Shown: piece after piece, positions 4,666 to 6,964 of the stretch
How the letters are laid out: the number at the start of each line of letters is the position of its first letter
Position numbering within the stretch: position 1 is the first letter of the stretch
Notes under the pieces: generated by a model
Databases searched by the model: none
The model's input: the letters and a program-made list of their open reading frames with translations, nothing else
What the model was told of the DNA's origin: nothing
Assembly (NCBI GenBank): GCA_021162265.1
Contig: JAGGZA010000064.1
Location: 1 to 6,964, forward strand
Length of the DNA stretch: 6,964 nt
Source: Candidatus Aerophobota bacterium
GTDB taxonomy: Bacteria > Aerophobota > Aerophobia > Aerophobales > B3-G15
Reading direction: 5' to 3'
Translations under genes and position numbers: made by a program

Positions 4666-6964
4666 TTACTTTTTCTGGATTGCCCTTTTGTAGGCAATCA
4701 CAGCCTGTCCTAAAGAAATACCCCCGTCATTAGGAGGAACAATACTATGCAAAAAAACCTCAAAACCCGAAGAAGTTAAAAGAGAATGAACCTGTTTTAC
4801 AATCAGGATATTTTGAAATACGCCTCCTGACAATGCTACTTTATTTAAACCAAAGCAACCCCTTATCTTCTGGCAAACTTTAAGAATAATATGGCTAACT
4901 GTCCAGTGAAATCTTGTAGCAACAACCGTGGTATTTACTCCCCTCTTTTTCTCCTCAATTACACATCTTACCAGAGGTAAGGTGTCCACAACAAATTTCT
5001 CTCCTTCCTCAACAATTTCAAAAGGATAAAATTTCTCCTGCCTATTTTCTGCAAGCATTTCAAGTTCAATAGCAGCTTGACCTTCATAATTTATCTTTCC
5101 CCTTACTCCCAGAAGAGAAGATACTGCATCAAATAATCTCCCTGCTGAAGAGGTTAAAGGAGAATTTATTCTCTTTTCAATCAACTTCTGGACGATATTA
5201 ACTTCTTCAAATTTTACAAAATCAGAAAGAATTTGGCAAGCAACCTCACCACATTTCTTTCCATAAATCTCATACAGATAGGAAAATCCCACTCTCCAGG
5301 GCTGTCTTATAGCTGTTTCTCCCCCGGGAAGATGAACATATCTAAGGTGAGCCACTCTCTTAAATTCTACCTGATCGGCAATTAAAAATTCTCCTCCCCA
5401 TATGGTACCATCGTTGCCCAGACCGCTCCCATCAAATGCCACTCCTATAACTCTCTCATCAACATTTTTCTCAGCCAGGACACTTGCTATATGAGCATGA
5501 TGATGTTGTACCATAATTAAAGGCAAAGAGTTTCTCTCGGCGTACATTTTAGCAAGAGCAGTTGAGGCATAATTAGGATGCATATCGCAGACCACAATTT
5601 GAGGATTGCAGTAAAAAATCTTTTTGTAGTGTTCTATTCCCTCCTCAAGAGACGATAGTGCATCAAGGTTTTCTAAGTCACCAATATGATGAGAAATTAT
5701 AGAATAGTCCTTTCTTAAAAAACAAAAGGTATTTTTTAAGTGTCCTCCCATGGCTAATAAACATTTTTCAGCTTTAAAGCCCATCTTTACTGGCTGAGGA
5801 GCATAACCTCTTGACCTGCGAATAAGTACTGGTTTCCCTTCTATTACCCTGGCAACAGAGTCATCCACTCTAATTTGAATCTCTCTGTTATGGACAAGAA
5901 AAAAATCAGCAATTTTATTTAACTTGCAAAGTGCATCTTCATCCTTATAAGCAATTGGTTCCTCACTTATATTACCACTTGTCATTACAAGGGGAATCTT
6001 TACTTCTCTTAGAAGAAGATAATGCAAAGGAGTATAAGGCAACATAATTCCCAGATACTTATTGTTAGGTGCGATTTCTTGAGGAAGCTGGTTTTTATCT
6101 CTTCTTTTTAGAAGAACAATAGGTCTACGGGGAGACAAAAGAAGACGCTCTTCTTCCAGACTTACCCTGCAAAATTTTTTAACCTGCTGAATGTTTAACA
6201 TCATTAAAGCAAAAGGTTTGTCTATGCGATTCTTTCTTTCTCTTAACTTATTTACAACCCGAGAATCTGTAGCATCACAGGCAAGATGGTATCCTCCTAT
6301 TCCTTTAACTGCCAGTATTTTACCTTTTCTTATTAACTCAGCAGCACTTAAAACAGGATCATTGACCTTCTTATCATTACCTTCTCTGTCAAGCAACTTT
6401 AAACTCGGACCACACTTCCAGCATGCATTTGGCTGAGCATGAAACCTCCTGTTAGAAGGATCATTATACTCCAGCTCGCATTCTCTGCACATCTTAAAAG
6501 AACTCATGGTAGTTTTTTGACGATCATAAGGAATATCCTTTATTATAGTGAAGCGAGGACCACAGTTAGTGCAGTTTATAAAAGGATAAAGATATCTTCT
6601 ATCTGCAGGATTAAAAAGCTCTCTCAAACAATCATCACATATGCCAATATCCGGGGAAATGGGAATAAAACTTTCTTTCTCCCTTATACTCTTTTTTATC
6701 ACAAAGTCCTTAAAATCAGCCGGCGGAAGTTTTTTGCACTCAATCTCTTCAATTACAGCAAGAGGGGGTGATTTTTCCTTAATTTCCCGCAAAAAATCCT
6801 CTACCTTCTCTTCTTTTCCCTCTATTTCTACATCAACCCCCTCTGTATGATTTAGAACATATCCTGAAAGAGAATGGCTTTTTGCAAGGTTGTAGATGAA
6901 GGGACGAAAACCAACCCCCTGCACTATACCTTTTATTCTTATACCAAGTCTTATTATCCTCTCC
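4666..6964 (-). CDS. hypF: HypF, carbamoyltransferase for hydrogenase maturation (N-terminal end cut by the window)
   Basis: HypF converts carbamoyl phosphate and ATP to carbamoyl-AMP and transfers the carbamoyl group to HypE. The visible part has 765 residues and nearly all domains of the family. Numbered from the first visible codon, the acylphosphatase domain covers about 1-90, with KGIVQGVGFRPF at 11-22. Two C-X2-C-X18-C-X2-C zinc fingers follow (Cys109/112/131/134 and Cys159/162/181/184). A YrdC-like domain spans about 205-385 (GIGGYHLACDA, KPFALM, TSGNISEEPI). The Kae1-like C-terminal domain has the metal-binding HHHAH at 487-491, AFDGSGLGNDG near 509, LSGGVFQN near 711 and PPNDGGISLGQA near 743. 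The frame stays open to the right edge with E-R-I-I-R-L-G-I as first residues; other HypF proteins start within a few residues of this, so only the start codon and perhaps a few codons are missing. The GTG at 6922-6924 is the Val of the KGIVQGVGF motif, not the start. Confidence 0.97.
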   Translation of the reverse strand, partial: ERIIRLGIRIKGIVQGVGFRPFIYNLAKSHSLSGYVLNHTEGVDVEIEGKEEKVEDFLREIKEKSPPLAVIEEIECKKLPPADFKDFVIKKSIREKESFIPISPDIGICDDCLRELFNPADRRYLYPFINCTNCGPRFTIIKDIPYDRQKTTMSSFKMCRECELEYNDPSNRRFHAQPNACWKCGPSLKLLDREGNDKKVNDPVLSAAELIRKGKILAVKGIGGYHLACDATDSRVVNKLRERKNRIDKPFALMMLNIQQVKKFCRVSLEEERLLLSPRRPIVLLKRRDKNQLPQEIAPNNKYLGIMLPYTPLHYLLLREVKIPLVMTSGNISEEPIAYKDEDALCKLNKIADFFLVHNREIQIRVDDSVARVIEGKPVLIRRSRGYAPQPVKMGFKAEKCLLAMGGHLKNTFCFLRKDYSIISHHIGDLENLDALSSLEEGIEHYKKIFYCNPQIVVCDMHPNYASTALAKMYAERNSLPLIMVQHHHAHIASVLAEKNVDERVIGVAFDGSGLGNDGTIWGGEFLIADQVEFKRVAHLRYVHLPGGETAIRQPWRVGFSYLYEIYGKKCGEVACQILSDFVKFEEVNIVQKLIEKRINSPLTSSAGRLFDAVSSLLGVRGKINYEGQAAIELEMLAENRQEKFYPFEIVEEGEKFVVDTLPLVRCVIEEKKRGVNTTVVATRFHWTVSHIILKVCQKIRGCFGLNKVALSGGVFQNILIVKQVHSLLTSSGFEVFLHSIVPPNDGGISLGQAVIAYKRAIQKK

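Noticed and set aside
4653..4697. HypC with 15 extra N-terminal residues
   Set aside because: It would place residues before MCLAIP, whose Cys2 must be near the mature N-terminus, and it overlaps the end of hypF. The internal ATG has AGAGGT 5 nt upstream.
6439..6850. Overlapping plus-strand open frames opposite the hypF N-terminal half
   Set aside because: They are antisense to the zinc-finger and acylphosphatase parts of hypF and show no family features.
1..6964. CRISPR array, tRNA or rRNA genes, insertion sequences
   Set aside because: Almost every base is in a recognised gene; no regular repeats, terminal inverted repeats, transposase or RNA-gene pattern were seen.

Overview
The window is a bacterial chromosomal segment, AT-rich by eye, from what is probably an anaerobic, hydrogen-metabolising bacterium. 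The evidence is [NiFe]-hydrogenase maturation genes, the NADH/NAD+ sensor Rex and Rnf-type membrane electron-transfer subunits in one head-to-tail run. Starts are mixed (ATG, GTG, TTG) behind AGAGGA or GGGAGG-type Shine-Dalgarno sites. I cannot assign a phylum; an uncultured or deep-branching thermophile-like lineage is possible, but that is only an impression from protein style.

Layout: a short plus-strand stub at the left edge (1-148) is the C-terminus of a ClpB/ClpC-type AAA+ chaperone. Everything else is on the minus strand and reads right to left: hypF (5' end just outside the right edge), hypC, hypD, hypE, rex, rnfD, rnfG. Gaps between these genes range from 2 to 27 nt, and two junctions overlap (hypD/hypE by 17 nt, rex/rnfD by 20 nt), so the seven genes look like one operon. 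The last gene, rnfG, meets the clp gene tail to tail with a single base between stop codons.

How they work together: HypF makes carbamoyl-AMP from carbamoyl phosphate and passes the carbamoyl group to the C-terminal cysteine of HypE, which dehydrates it to a thiocyanate. The HypC-HypD complex takes the cyanide ligand and assembles the Fe(CN)2CO unit of [NiFe] hydrogenases. Rex, a redox-sensing repressor, has a good 18-bp candidate operator directly in front of its own gene, so rex-rnfD-rnfG may have an NADH-responsive internal promoter. RnfD and RnfG both carry the TGAT motif for covalent FMN attachment.

The most notable point is that only rnfD and rnfG are present. rnfC, rnfE, rnfA and rnfB are not next to them, and the left side is closed off by the clp gene. 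The cassette is therefore either one part of a split Rnf system or a stand-alone flavinylated membrane electron-transfer module tied to Rex and hydrogenase maturation. No RNA genes, mobile elements, CRISPR arrays or long non-coding stretches were found; the longest intergenic gap is 27 nt.
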